Source: CAWGCE01 sp964480915
GTDB taxonomy: Bacteria > Planctomycetota > Planctomycetia > Pirellulales > Pirellulaceae
Assembly: GCA_964480915.1 (NCBI GenBank)
Contig: CAYZRS010000030.1
Location: 1 to 63,842, forward strand
DNA length: 63,842 nucleotides
Direction: 5' to 3'
How positions within the stretch are numbered: position 1 is the stretch's first letter; the number at the start of each line of letters is the position of its first letter. Positions 49,177-58,115 of the stretch are shown here, piece after piece. The notes beneath the pieces are model-generated. The model was not told where the DNA came from and did not search any database. It saw nothing but the letters and a program-made list of their open reading frames with translations. The position numbers and the translations under genes are program-made.

Positions 49177-51684
49177 TCAATCGAGGTAAATGAACTCATT
49201 CAAATTCAAAGCCACAACACAGAAACCGTGAAAAGCGGCCGCGGGCGACATCTCTTCTTGCTCGACGAGCGAGTTGACCAGCTCCACCCCATGCTCGATC
49301 TCAGCCTTATCCGGTTCGCGCTGCAGCACTCGCCGCAATCCGAACTCGATCTTTGCCGCGACGCTTCCCGTCACCTGTTCGTCAATCACAGCCTGTAATG
49401 CGCTCGCCTGCTCGTGGATGTACTCGCCGTTAACCATCGAAAGCGATTGCGTCGGTTGAGTTGTCGTAAACCGGACGGGACATGTGAAATCGGTATCGGC
49501 TCCGTCGAAACTGGCAATCAATGGAGTAATCAGAGACCGCTTCACAAAGATATAGATGCTTCGCCGTGCCCGTTCTTCCACGGTCGACTGGCCCCACCCT
49601 TCCCCAGGTCGCGACTGGCCGGCCAACACTTCGGCTGGAATCTTCGTGTAGATACTGGGTCCTCCCATCTTCTTGTTCAGCCGCCCGTTCACGGCCAAGA
49701 TGGAATCACGGATCTCTTCCGCGGTCAGCCGCCGCATCGAAAAACGCCAAAGCAAACGATTCTGCGGATCGCTCGCCAACGCCTGAGCGTTGTCGTCGGA
49801 AGCCATTTGGTACGTGGCTGAATTCATGATCAAACGATGCAGATGCTTTAAGCTCCAATCGTGTTCCATCAACTCGGCCGCGAGCCAATCCAGCAACTTC
49901 GGGTGAGACGGTGGTTCTCCTTGGAGCCCGAAGTTATTGGGCGTCGTGACCAAACCTTGGCCGAAGTGAAATTGCCACACGCGATTGGCGATCACCCGCG
50001 CCGTGAGTGGATTCGACTCGCTGGCAACCCAATCGGCCAGAGCCGTTCGCCGGCCACTCGAGCGTTCATGTTCTGGCTCTGTGATCTGTGGCGGCGGCAA
50101 ATCGAGTACGGACGGAAATCCCGGTTCGACCAACTCACCCGCCGAGTGCGGATTGCCACGAATCAGCAGGCGCATTTCAGGAGGCGTCTTGCCAACTTCG
50201 GTCACCGCAAGCGCCTTCGGCAACGCGTTTGGAGCCTGCTTCTGCAATTCGTCACGGAGCCGCCGCAGCTCGACGTAATCATCAAAGTCGGCCTGAGTAA
50301 ACAAATCGGGGATGTGTTTCTCCACCAGTGCGACCCGGTGTTGATCGTGGGCAAAATCATCCCGCTCACCGCCCGGCAGTTTGCTTCGAAATTTACCTTC
50401 GACGTGACCGATGTTCTCGTTGAGCTTACGCAGTTCCTTTTCGAACTCGTTCACTTCTGCCTGGTTCGTTGCCACTTGATCCCATGATGCCAGTGCGACC
50501 TGCGAGAATCGCAAATCTCGCCCCCGATCAGGACCGCCGTAGCGCGTCACACCGGCAAAGAAGGATAGCAATCGGTAGTAATCGGCCTGCGGCATTGGAT
50601 CGAGCTTGTGGTCGTGGCACCGCGCGCAGTTGACGGTTAACCCCAGGAACGTCTGGCAAGTCGTCGTCAGGATGTCATCTAATTCGTCGTAATGCGATTG
50701 CCGTTCGTCGACCGGCTCATCGTCCCAGGGTCCCAGTCGATAGAATCCGGTGGCGATCACTTGCGCGTCGGTCCGTTCGTCCATTTCGTCGCCAGCCAAT
50801 TGCTCGCGGATGAATTGATCGTACGGTTTGTCTTCATTGAAGCTACGGATGACGTAGTCGCGATATTTCCAAGCATTCGGTTTCGCCGTGTCACGTTCGT
50901 AGCTGTTCGATTCCGCGAAGCGCACCAGATCGAGCCAATGACGGGCCCACTTCTCGCCATAATGGGGCGACGCCAACAGCTCATCGACCAACTTCGAAAA
51001 CGAGTCGGTCGCTTCCTCGTCAACAAAGGCAGCCACCTGCTGCGAAGTCGGGGGCAAACCGAGCAAGTCGTAATGCGCACGGCGGAACAGCACCGCACGT
51101 GGTGCGCTGTCATTGGGTCGCAGTCCCGCTGCGGTCAACTTGGCCAAGACAAACTGATCAATCTCGTTTCGTGGCCAGCCTTGGGGATCGGTCGTTACCG
51201 GCAGGTTCGGTTTCCTGATCGGCTGAAAGGACCAGAAGCGCTTGGTCTCGTCGTTGACTTGCGGCACCTCGAAAGCCGGCTGATCGCCCGCTCCCGCTAC
51301 CTCGAACGCTTGGTCGTCGGGCCAAGGCGCTCCGCTGGCAATCCACCGATGGAGTGTGTCGATACGAGGCTGAGCCAACTTTCCTGTCGGCGGCATCTCG
51401 AAAGCGTCATAGTTTACGGCGGCTAACAGAAGGCTCTCGTCGACATCGTCGGCATCGATCGCTGGTCCCGAATCGCCACCGGCCAACATGGACGTGCGAT
51501 CGGTCAGCCGCAAGCCACCTTTCGCTTTCGCGCCGCTGTGACATGTGACGCAGTGCTGTTCTAAGATCGGACGGACCGAGGTGGCAAAGAAATCGTCCGG
51601 CAGTTCCTCAGCGACAACAAAGCTCGAGCCGAGCCATAGCGCCGCAAGGAAGCCGCTTCGTATCGTATCAAAGCTCCGCGTCAT
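49177..51684 (-). CDS. PSCyt1-DUF1549-DUF1553 cytochrome-like protein
   Basis: An 835-residue exported protein. After the signal peptide comes a c-type haem motif CVTCH (about residue 45) in a PSCyt1 domain, then DUF1549 (FVLAKLTAAGLRPNDSAPRA, YDLLGLPPTSQQV, LVDELLASPHYGEKWARHW) and DUF1553 from about 555 (NPLTARVIANRVWQFHFGQG, LLDWLAAELMEHDWSLKHLH). This is the usual partner of DUF1501; the genes are 20 bp apart on one transcript. One haem site suggests electron transfer, but the reaction is unknown. No PA14 or LamG domain is inserted, unlike many relatives. Confidence 0.94.
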   Translation of the reverse strand: MTRSFDTIRSGFLAALWLGSSFVVAEELPDDFFATSVRPILEQHCVTCHSGAKAKGGLRLTDRTSMLAGGDSGPAIDADDVDESLLLAAVNYDAFEMPPTGKLAQPRIDTLHRWIASGAPWPDDQAFEVAGAGDQPAFEVPQVNDETKRFWSFQPIRKPNLPVTTDPQGWPRNEIDQFVLAKLTAAGLRPNDSAPRAVLFRRAHYDLLGLPPTSQQVAAFVDEEATDSFSKLVDELLASPHYGEKWARHWLDLVRFAESNSYERDTAKPNAWKYRDYVIRSFNEDKPYDQFIREQLAGDEMDERTDAQVIATGFYRLGPWDDEPVDERQSHYDELDDILTTTCQTFLGLTVNCARCHDHKLDPMPQADYYRLLSFFAGVTRYGGPDRGRDLRFSQVALASWDQVATNQAEVNEFEKELRKLNENIGHVEGKFRSKLPGGERDDFAHDQHRVALVEKHIPDLFTQADFDDYVELRRLRDELQKQAPNALPKALAVTEVGKTPPEMRLLIRGNPHSAGELVEPGFPSVLDLPPPQITEPEHERSSGRRTALADWVASESNPLTARVIANRVWQFHFGQGLVTTPNNFGLQGEPPSHPKLLDWLAAELMEHDWSLKHLHRLIMNSATYQMASDDNAQALASDPQNRLLWRFSMRRLTAEEIRDSILAVNGRLNKKMGGPSIYTKIPAEVLAGQSRPGEGWGQSTVEERARRSIYIFVKRSLITPLIASFDGADTDFTCPVRFTTTQPTQSLSMVNGEYIHEQASALQAVIDEQVTGSVAAKIEFGLRRVLQREPDKAEIEHGVELVNSLVEQEEMSPAAAFHGFCVVALNLNEFIYLD

Positions 51685-51876
51685 CAGACCGCCTCGTGTA
51701 ACCCTCTTTGCAGCCTCTATCTTATCGTGAACTGCCCCCCCCTGCAGCCTTGTCTCCCAAAAATCGATTCAGCACACCCGCCACTTGTTTTGCGCGACAA
51801 TAAAATCCAAATTAGTAGACCTCGAGTCAGGATCACACGAATTCGGTCGTCGAACACATCATGAAAGTAGAACGAG

Positions 51877-53553
51877 ATGCTGGAAACGCTTGATTGGATT
51901 GTTATCGTCGCCTATTTCGCGGCGCTCTTCTTCATCGTTTATCTTTCTTCGCGACAGCAGGAAACGACGACCGACTATTTTCTTGCGGGTCGCAACATTG
52001 GTTGGTTCGCCGTGGGTGCTTCGCTGTTCGCTTCCAATATCGGTTCCGAACACATCGTTGGGTTGGCCGGACAGGGTGCCAGTACCGGCATGGCGATGGC
52101 GCATTGGGAACTGCATGCCTGGATCATTGTGATGTTGGCTTGGATTTTCGTGCCGTTTTACTACCGAACCGGCGTCTACACGATGCCCGAATTCATCGAG
52201 CGGCGGTTCAACTCGACCGCGCGCTGGCTTCTGTCACTATCATCCTTGGCCGCCTACGTGCTGACGAAAGTTTCGGTCACGGTCTATGCGGGCGCCTTGG
52301 TTTTTAAGACGTTGCTACCGGACACGTTCGGCTCACCCGAAAACGCCTTCTTCGTCGGCGCGATTACGACCGTCGTGCTGACGGGACTTTACACCGTGTT
52401 CGGTGGCTTTCGCGCCGTTGTCTACACCGACACAGCGCAAGCGCTGATCCTTTTGTTTGGCTCGGCAGCAATCACTTACTTTGGTTTGAAAGAGCTGGGC
52501 GGTTGGCACGAGTTGCGTGACTTCGTCGCGGCTGAGCCGGCGCAGTACGCGCTGTGGCGTCCTCTTTCCGATCCCGATTTCCCTTGGCTCGGAATCTTGA
52601 TCGCCTCGCCCATCATCGGCATCTGGTATTGGTGCACCGACCAATACATCGTTCAGCGCACCTTGGCGGCACGCGACTTGCGCACCGCCAGACGAGGCGC
52701 CCTCTGGGGCGCGTTTCTCAAAATTTGGCCCGTCATGATCTTTCTTGTTCCTGGTTTGATCGGCGTTGCCCTCCACCAGAAGAACGCCATCGCCATCCCG
52801 ACCGACGCGGACGGACAATTGATCGGCGATCAAGTCTTCCCGACGATGGTGGCCACGATGTTACCGCCCGGCTTGCGAGGCATCGTCGTCGGCGGCATGC
52901 TGGCGGCGCTGATGAGCTCGCTCTCTTCGCTGTTCAACTCGAGCGCTTCCCTGTTCACGATGGACGTCTATCAGAAGCTGCGTCCCAGCGCCACCGAAAA
53001 CCAACTGGTTAATGCCGGCCGCTTAGCCACCGTCGTCATCGTCCTGCTAGGCCTGATGTGGATCCCCATCATGCCGCGCATTTCCGGGGGCGGACTTTAC
53101 AAATACTTGCAAGATGTCCAAGGCTATTTGGCGCCACCGATCACGGCCGTCTTTTTGCTGGGCCTGTTTTCGAAACGGATGAATGGAGCCGGCGCCGTGG
53201 CCGGACTCGGCCTGGGCTTCCTACTGGGTATCGCCAAACTGACAATCCAAGCTTTTTACGGTGGCAGTCCGGACAAATTGCACGCACCCCAATTCCTGGC
53301 TACCGTCGGGGACTTTAATTTTCTCTACGCGTCGGGAGTCCTATTTCTGATCAGTATTGGACTCGTCGTCGTGGTGTCGCTGATGACGAGCCCACCCGAT
53401 GAAGAGCAACTGGAAGGTCTGACTTACGCAACCAACGAGGCAGCGCGAGAAGAAATCCGCGCCAGTTGGAATTCGGTCGACGTGCTGGCAACGATCGTCA
53501 TCTTAGGTCTCGTTGCCGCCGTGTATGGATATTTTTCGTTCTGGGCGAGCTGA
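51877..53553 (+). CDS. Sodium/solute symporter (SSS family)
   Basis: A 558-residue inner-membrane symporter with about 13-14 helices. The start WIVIVAYFAALFFIVYLSSR and TTDYFLAGRNIGWFAVGASL are typical SSS/SGLT sequences, and GSEHIVGLAGQGA in helix 2 matches the sodium/sugar-site region. IGIWYWCTDQYIVQR (about 248) is the family's conserved SGLT-type motif, so sugars are the likely substrate. The gene diverges from the DUF1549/DUF1501 operon with 192 bp between them, so uptake of a product of that pair is a reasonable guess, not shown. Confidence 0.92.
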   Translation: MLETLDWIVIVAYFAALFFIVYLSSRQQETTTDYFLAGRNIGWFAVGASLFASNIGSEHIVGLAGQGASTGMAMAHWELHAWIIVMLAWIFVPFYYRTGVYTMPEFIERRFNSTARWLLSLSSLAAYVLTKVSVTVYAGALVFKTLLPDTFGSPENAFFVGAITTVVLTGLYTVFGGFRAVVYTDTAQALILLFGSAAITYFGLKELGGWHELRDFVAAEPAQYALWRPLSDPDFPWLGILIASPIIGIWYWCTDQYIVQRTLAARDLRTARRGALWGAFLKIWPVMIFLVPGLIGVALHQKNAIAIPTDADGQLIGDQVFPTMVATMLPPGLRGIVVGGMLAALMSSLSSLFNSSASLFTMDVYQKLRPSATENQLVNAGRLATVVIVLLGLMWIPIMPRISGGGLYKYLQDVQGYLAPPITAVFLLGLFSKRMNGAGAVAGLGLGFLLGIAKLTIQAFYGGSPDKLHAPQFLATVGDFNFLYASGVLFLISIGLVVVVSLMTSPPDEEQLEGLTYATNEAAREEIRASWNSVDVLATIVILGLVAAVYGYFSFWAS

Positions 53554-53639
53554 CCAATGCGGGTGGTGTTTCAAAGCAGGGACCGGCTTGAGCCTCCCGC
53601 CCTGGGCCGAACTCAGGTCCGGCAACAAGGACCAAGATA

Positions 53640-54738
53640 CTACTCCTGGATCCAAGCCGCGTCTTTCGATTCGGCCGCCGCCTGATCGGCCGTGGCAAAA
53701 TTGAATCCTTGATCGGTCCCGGCGGCCCCAACCTCACCCGCCTTGTTGATGGCCACGAAGTTGATGTGAATATCTTCGTATGAGCTGGGGTCCTGTGCGG
53801 CAATTCGTCGGACCACTTCCTCGCAGGCCGCTTGAGGCGACTTCCCCTGCCTCATCGCCTCGACGACCATGAACGAACCACAGTAGCGCATGACATTCTC
53901 GCCGATCCCTGTCGCCCCAGCCGCCCCGACTTCGTTGTCCACATACAAACCGCTACCGATGATGGGCGAATCGCCCACGCGACCGGGTAACTTGTAGCCC
54001 CAGCCGCTCGTCGAGCAACCGCCGGCGATATTCCCTTCCGCATCGACTCCTAAAAGAGCGATCGTATCGTGCTGCGCCGGAGTCAGCTCGTCCTCACGCG
54101 CTTTCGCGGTTTTCGCGGTTTTNNNNNNNNNNNNNNNNNNNNNNNNNNNNNNNNNNNNNNNNNNNNNNNNNNNNNNNNNNNNNNNNNNNNNNNNNNNNNN
54201 NNNNNNNNNNNNNNNNNNNNNNTTTGGCCGCTTTGGCCGCCTCACTCGCTCGCCGCTTCTGCCACGCTTCCCGTTGTGATTGGGTCAGAAGTTCCGTTGC
54301 CGCGAAACCGTTTTCCAGCGCAAACTTCCGCGCCCCATCCCCGACCAACATGACGTGCTTCGTCGCTTCCATCACGCGGCGGGCCACCGAAATCGGATGC
54401 AGAATATCTTCCAGCGCCGCGACCGCTCCCGCTTGGTGCCCTGGCCCATTCATGATGCAGGCATCCAATTGGACGACCCCATCGGCATTCGGCAAACCGC
54501 CGATTCCGACAGACGCGTTCTTAACGTTTTGCTCTTCGACTCGGACGCCCTGTTCAATCGCGTCCAACAACTTGCCACCGTTCAACATGACGTCGCGACT
54601 GCTACTGACGGCCGGCTGCGTCGCAGACCAAGTGGCGATGAAACGAAACGATGGGGTTTCCGGTTCGGCGGCACTGGCGAGCAGAGCGAGCAAACCAACG
54701 CCAACGGCGACCAACCGAGGAAGACAACGTCGCATCAT
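53640..54738 (-). CDS. Glycosylasparaginase (Ntn hydrolase), broken by an assembly gap
   Basis: An exported N4-(beta-N-acetylglucosaminyl)-L-asparaginase. Signal peptide (PRLVAVGVGLLALLASA), then the alpha chain (FIATWSATQPAV, DIEQGVRVEE-like, NADGVVQLDACIMNG), then the beta chain beginning at the autocleavage Thr of HDTIALLGVD (codon 54063-54065). GRVGDSPIIGSGLYVDNEVG and GEVGAAGTDQG confirm the family. Between the chains the reads end in an Ala-Lys repeat (AAKAAK before the gap, KTAKTAKA after), with a 100-N gap inside. The two halves are in different frames as written, which fits an arbitrary gap length rather than a real frameshift. It releases N-glycan asparagine or acts as an isoaspartyl peptidase. 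The start is the ATG at 54738 or 54735. Confidence 0.82.
54123..54222. other. Assembly gap (100 N) in the asparaginase linker
   Basis: Exactly 100 N's, bounded by tttcgcggttttcgcgg on one side and tttggccgctttggccgcc on the other, i.e. short Ala-Lys-coding repeats. Gap size is unknown. Confidence 0.95.
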
Positions 54739-54799
54739 GAGGCACCATTTATTAGAGAAAAATCCTAAAGGGTTATCCTGCCTGACCATGCAGATCCGC

Positions 54800-55543
54800 C
54801 TAGTCGGCCAGCTTCTGAGAGAGCATCCACTCGAAGACCTTTTCGTTGTGGTAGGTCTCGGTCCACGAATCGTGGCCGACTCCTTCATAAACGGTCAGCT
54901 TCGCCTGTTGGTTCCCTTTGCGTTTGACCAAAGCGATCAGCCGCTCCGATTCGCTAAGCGGCACGACGTCGTCGGCTCCACCGTGAAAGCACCAGATTGG
55001 CAGATCCTTCAACAAGCCACCATCGAAGTAGCTGGCACCGCCGCAGATGGGCACGATCGCGGCAAAGCGATCGGGCTGATGAGCGGCCAATGTCCAAGTT
55101 CCGTAGCCTCCCATGCTCAAACCGGTCACGTAGATTCTCTTTTTGTCGACGGAGTATTTTCCTTCGATCTCATCCAGCAGTGCAGCCAGCCCGGCCGGTG
55201 ACCACACTTGGTCGTCCGGACATTGAGGAGAGACGCAAATGAAGGGGAAAGCCTGGCCTCCATCAATGAGTTTCGGTGGTCCGTGGACTTTGACAAGGTC
55301 CAAATCGTCGCCACGCTCCCCCATTCCGTGCAAGAACAAGACGAGCGGGCTCGGCTTCGCTTCGTCGTAGTCATGGGGGAGGTAGAGCCAGTATTGGTAG
55401 GCGTATTGTTTCGTCACCGAACCTTGAAAACTGTCCGCAACTTGCTTACTCAAATCTGTCGACTGCCCCATGAGCGTTCCCTCAAAAAGTAGACCCGGCA
55501 AGAAAATGGCCAGACTGCCAACAATGCGATAAAAATTCTTCAC
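54800..55543 (-). CDS. Secreted alpha/beta hydrolase (esterase)
   Basis: A 247-residue exported esterase of the phospholipase/carboxylesterase or feruloyl-esterase type. Signal peptide (YRIVGSLAIFLPGLLFEGT), oxyanion region LVLFLHGMGERGDDL, nucleophile GLSMGG (about 143), acid in FHGGADDVVP, and His in GVGHDSW. All three catalytic residues are intact. It starts at GTG 55543, behind AGGGG five bases upstream. It could release esterified groups from polysaccharide. It is on the same strand as the asparaginase, 61 bp from it, so a shared transcript is possible. Confidence 0.88.
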   Translation of the reverse strand: MKNFYRIVGSLAIFLPGLLFEGTLMGQSTDLSKQVADSFQGSVTKQYAYQYWLYLPHDYDEAKPSPLVLFLHGMGERGDDLDLVKVHGPPKLIDGGQAFPFICVSPQCPDDQVWSPAGLAALLDEIEGKYSVDKKRIYVTGLSMGGYGTWTLAAHQPDRFAAIVPICGGASYFDGGLLKDLPIWCFHGGADDVVPLSESERLIALVKRKGNQQAKLTVYEGVGHDSWTETYHNEKVFEWMLSQKLAD

Positions 55544-55948
55544 AATTTACCCCTGCGTCCGTTGCATTCGCGATCCGACCGGTACGTATGGTAGACGGCA
55601 TTCTGGAGCATTAGTATCCGAGCGCCAAAACCGAAGATTGCCGATTGCCCGTAGAGAAATCGCCAAAGCGGCATTTATTCCCTTGCTCAATCGGCCGTGA
55701 AAATTACAATAAGTTTTGCAGGAAAATCCTTAGCTAAATTGCATTGGGGCCGTCCATGAGAAGACAATAATTCGTGTTTCGAATTTCTTTCGTTTTAATC
55801 GCGTGTCAAAACCGGTTCACGTTTATCTTCTCATTGACATCTCTTGTCGCTCCGACGCTTCTTTATCCGTTGGATTCTCTCGTATTATTTTTTCGTAACT
55901 GGGCGCGAAAATTTCGCACGTACAAACTCCTTCTCACGAGATGTTCCA
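55544..55948. other. Divergent intergenic region, AT-rich
   Basis: This 405-bp gap is more AT-rich than its neighbours and holds the promoters of the esterase and the PEP-CTERM gene. A promoter candidate is at 55683-55710. No credible gene is seen. Confidence 0.55.
55683..55710 (+). promoter_or_regulatory. Sigma-70-like promoter candidate
   Basis: TTGCTC (55683-55688) and TACAAT (55705-55710) are 16 bp apart. This would give a leader of about 230 bases before the ATG at 55949. Matches are partial and planctomycete promoters are poorly defined. Confidence 0.3.
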
Positions 55949-56641
55949 ATGAAACTAACTCACATTCTGTCAGCGTTTGCTCTCTGTCTCTCAATGGCCA
56001 CGATGAGCTTTGCCGGCTCGATCACATTCAGCACGAACGCGATCGAACTGACTGGCGCAACCCCTGCTGCGGGCACTTTCGGCTTGAGCAATACACAATC
56101 GATGACCGTTGGCGGAATCACATTGGATGTGAACGCCAATGGCAGTGGGTTCGGATCCAATCAGATCGGCATCAATGGCAATACCAATGCCTACAACGAC
56201 AGCGACGATGCAACGCACGGCATCGGCGTCCGCGGAAATGGCACCTGGGCAGTCAACGGAAATACGGCCGAGGCGTTGGAACTTTCGTTCGATCAAGATG
56301 TCGAGATTTGCTCCATCGACCTTAACGGAATCGGTGTCGCACCGAACAACAACGACCGAGCCATTATTTCGTTTGCCGGATTCGTCGTAGATGTATTCGG
56401 CGCCAGCACGGTGGTCGGAACGCTTCCAGCCGGTACAACTTTTGCCGGAGGAACGGCCGACGTGGTCAGTTTTGCCACGCCCGTCCTGCTGACAGCAGGA
56501 AGCACCATTACATTGGAAGGACCTAACGCGGGCACTGGCACGTTTTCATTGCGAAACATCGTCGTTAACGCCGTTCCAGAACCGTCAAGTTTGCCACTAC
56601 TTTTGTTTGGCCTGCTGGGTCTTTGCAGCCGTCGTCGGTAG
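55949..56641 (+). CDS. PEP-CTERM sorted protein
   Basis: A 230-residue exported protein with a signal peptide (HILSAFALCLSMATMSFAG) and a C-terminal PEP-CTERM signal (VPEPSSLPLLLFGLLGLCSRRR). The body is a predicted beta-sandwich (ITLDVNANGSGFGSNQIGIN; LSFDQDVEICSIDLNGIGV), like many PEP-CTERM proteins of the planctomycetes. Its partner enzyme, exosortase, is not in the window. A hairpin terminator follows. The start at 55949 gives a normal signal peptide; the frame upstream to 55844 does not. Confidence 0.88.
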   Translation: MKLTHILSAFALCLSMATMSFAGSITFSTNAIELTGATPAAGTFGLSNTQSMTVGGITLDVNANGSGFGSNQIGINGNTNAYNDSDDATHGIGVRGNGTWAVNGNTAEALELSFDQDVEICSIDLNGIGVAPNNNDRAIISFAGFVVDVFGASTVVGTLPAGTTFAGGTADVVSFATPVLLTAGSTITLEGPNAGTGTFSLRNIVVNAVPEPSSLPLLLFGLLGLCSRRR

Positions 56642-56665
56642 TCCACGCCAGATCGAACCATTTGC

Positions 56666-56695
56666 GGGCGGGCTCCGGCTGACGGATGCCCGCCC
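56666..56695 (+). terminator. Terminator hairpin after the PEP-CTERM gene
   Basis: An 8-bp GC stem (56666-56673 with 56688-56695), extended by four more pairs across a single bulged base. Only a weak T-run follows. Confidence 0.6.
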
Positions 56696-56738
56696 TATTC
56701 AGAAACAACTTGCTTGAACTGGCTTTGGGGAGGACACG

Positions 56739-58073
56739 GTGGGAATTCACAGGATGCGGATGATCAAGTTCTTGGCGCTCAGCATGCTGCTGGTTCCGTT
56801 GGCCAACCCAAGCTACGGCCTCCACGTGATTGGCTGGCAAACATTCGAGAATGCCGGCGCGTCCAACGAATCGGGCATTGCAGACAACACGCCCGATACC
56901 AATTCAACGTTTGATGCCACGCCGGTCGGTTCCAACAACGGCGGTCGCTATCTCAGTGGCGCCATCGGTCCCGATGCGTCGAACTCGGGCTGGGACGGCT
57001 TTGGCCAATCCACCGACGGCGGATTCTTGAACGGGTTCACTTTTGGTAGCAACACAATCCCGCCTGGTCTCAGAATCACCGACTGGACTCTGGCCGACGG
57101 TTCGCCAGGCGAACGGATCGGACCTTTTGGCGAAGCGGGCACCAGTTCTTGGAAGTTCTCTTCCCAAAACAGCCCCAACCAACTGTTGGGAGATTTTTCG
57201 GTAACCAACGAAAGTGATTACTCCTTCCGGCTGGAGCACATTCATTTCGATGCTCGAGCACTGGGTGCAGCCACTTCTGCAGACACTTTGGAAGTCCGTT
57301 ACCTGGCCACCCCAGGTAATCTGATCAACGCAGCAACCGGCACCGAAGTCCTAGACCAACGCGTCTTTTACAACAATGTCTGGTCGAGCACCGGTGTTGA
57401 GAATGTCTCGCAAAGTGTTGCCACCGTTATCGATTCGGCGGCGCGACTGGCGCCTGGCGACAAAGCGACGTTTCGGTTCGAGTGGTCACGTACCAATACA
57501 CCCTCGGGTGGCGGTCAAACGCAAATCGACAACGTCGCCTTCTCCGGAACGTTTCTAGATCAAAACAACGGCTTTGCAGAAATCGATCCACGTACGGTGG
57601 GCGATGTGCTCGTCGACGGCGATTTTGATAACAACGGCTTTTATGAATGCAGCGACATCGACGACCTGGTCGCAACGATCTTCGCTGGCAGCGACGATGC
57701 GTCGTTTGACCTGACGAGCGACGGGTTCGTCAACGGCGACGACTTGACTGCCTGGCTCGCCGAGGCGGGCAGCACGGGCGGCCTAACCGCTTCGGGCAAT
57801 CCGGTTCAACTGGGTGACGCAAACCTGGACGGCGCCGTCAACGGACAGGATTTTGTCGCCTGGAATTCCCACAAGTTCACACCGACGGCCGCTTGGTGTT
57901 CCGGCGATTTCAACGCCGATGGAAATGTGGACGGACAAGACTTCGTGATCTGGAACAACAACAAATTCACAACCGCCGACAACCTGTCGGTAGTCCCCGA
58001 ACCGGCATCGGCGGTCATTCTGGCCGATGTTTCGTTGCTTTTGCTATTTTGGAGACGCCGTCGGTTACGATAA
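56739..58073 (+). CDS. Exported protein with dockerin-like loops and PEP-CTERM tail
   Basis: A 444-residue exported protein with a signal peptide (LALSMLLVPLANPSYG), a beta-rich domain of about 270 residues with no recognised family (GWQTFENAGASNE; FGSNTIPPGLRITDWTLAD), then four calcium-loop repeats (about 287-415; DFDNNGFYECSD, DLTSDGFVNG, DANLDGAVNG, DFNADGNVDG) and a PEP-CTERM signal (VVPEPASAVILADVSLLLLF). The tail is nearly the same as that of the FG-GAP protein at 45111, although the front halves are unrelated. It starts at GTG 56739 behind GGGGAGGA; an ATG at 56754 is an alternative. Confidence 0.85.
   Translation: MGIHRMRMIKFLALSMLLVPLANPSYGLHVIGWQTFENAGASNESGIADNTPDTNSTFDATPVGSNNGGRYLSGAIGPDASNSGWDGFGQSTDGGFLNGFTFGSNTIPPGLRITDWTLADGSPGERIGPFGEAGTSSWKFSSQNSPNQLLGDFSVTNESDYSFRLEHIHFDARALGAATSADTLEVRYLATPGNLINAATGTEVLDQRVFYNNVWSSTGVENVSQSVATVIDSAARLAPGDKATFRFEWSRTNTPSGGGQTQIDNVAFSGTFLDQNNGFAEIDPRTVGDVLVDGDFDNNGFYECSDIDDLVATIFAGSDDASFDLTSDGFVNGDDLTAWLAEAGSTGGLTASGNPVQLGDANLDGAVNGQDFVAWNSHKFTPTAAWCSGDFNADGNVDGQDFVIWNNNKFTTADNLSVVPEPASAVILADVSLLLLFWRRRRLR
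57598..58070 (+). repeat. Dockerin/PEP-CTERM tail module, copy 2
   Basis: Second copy of the four-loop plus PEP-CTERM tail, compared in the entry for copy 1 at 46604. Confidence 0.8.
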
Positions 58074-58115
58074 TTTTTCAGGGGCAGTTCCGTTATCCAA
58101 AGGCACATCATCGCC

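Noticed and set aside
53640..54738. Frameshift or pseudogene in the asparaginase
   Set aside because: The frame difference is set by the arbitrary 100-N filler; both halves carry intact family motifs.
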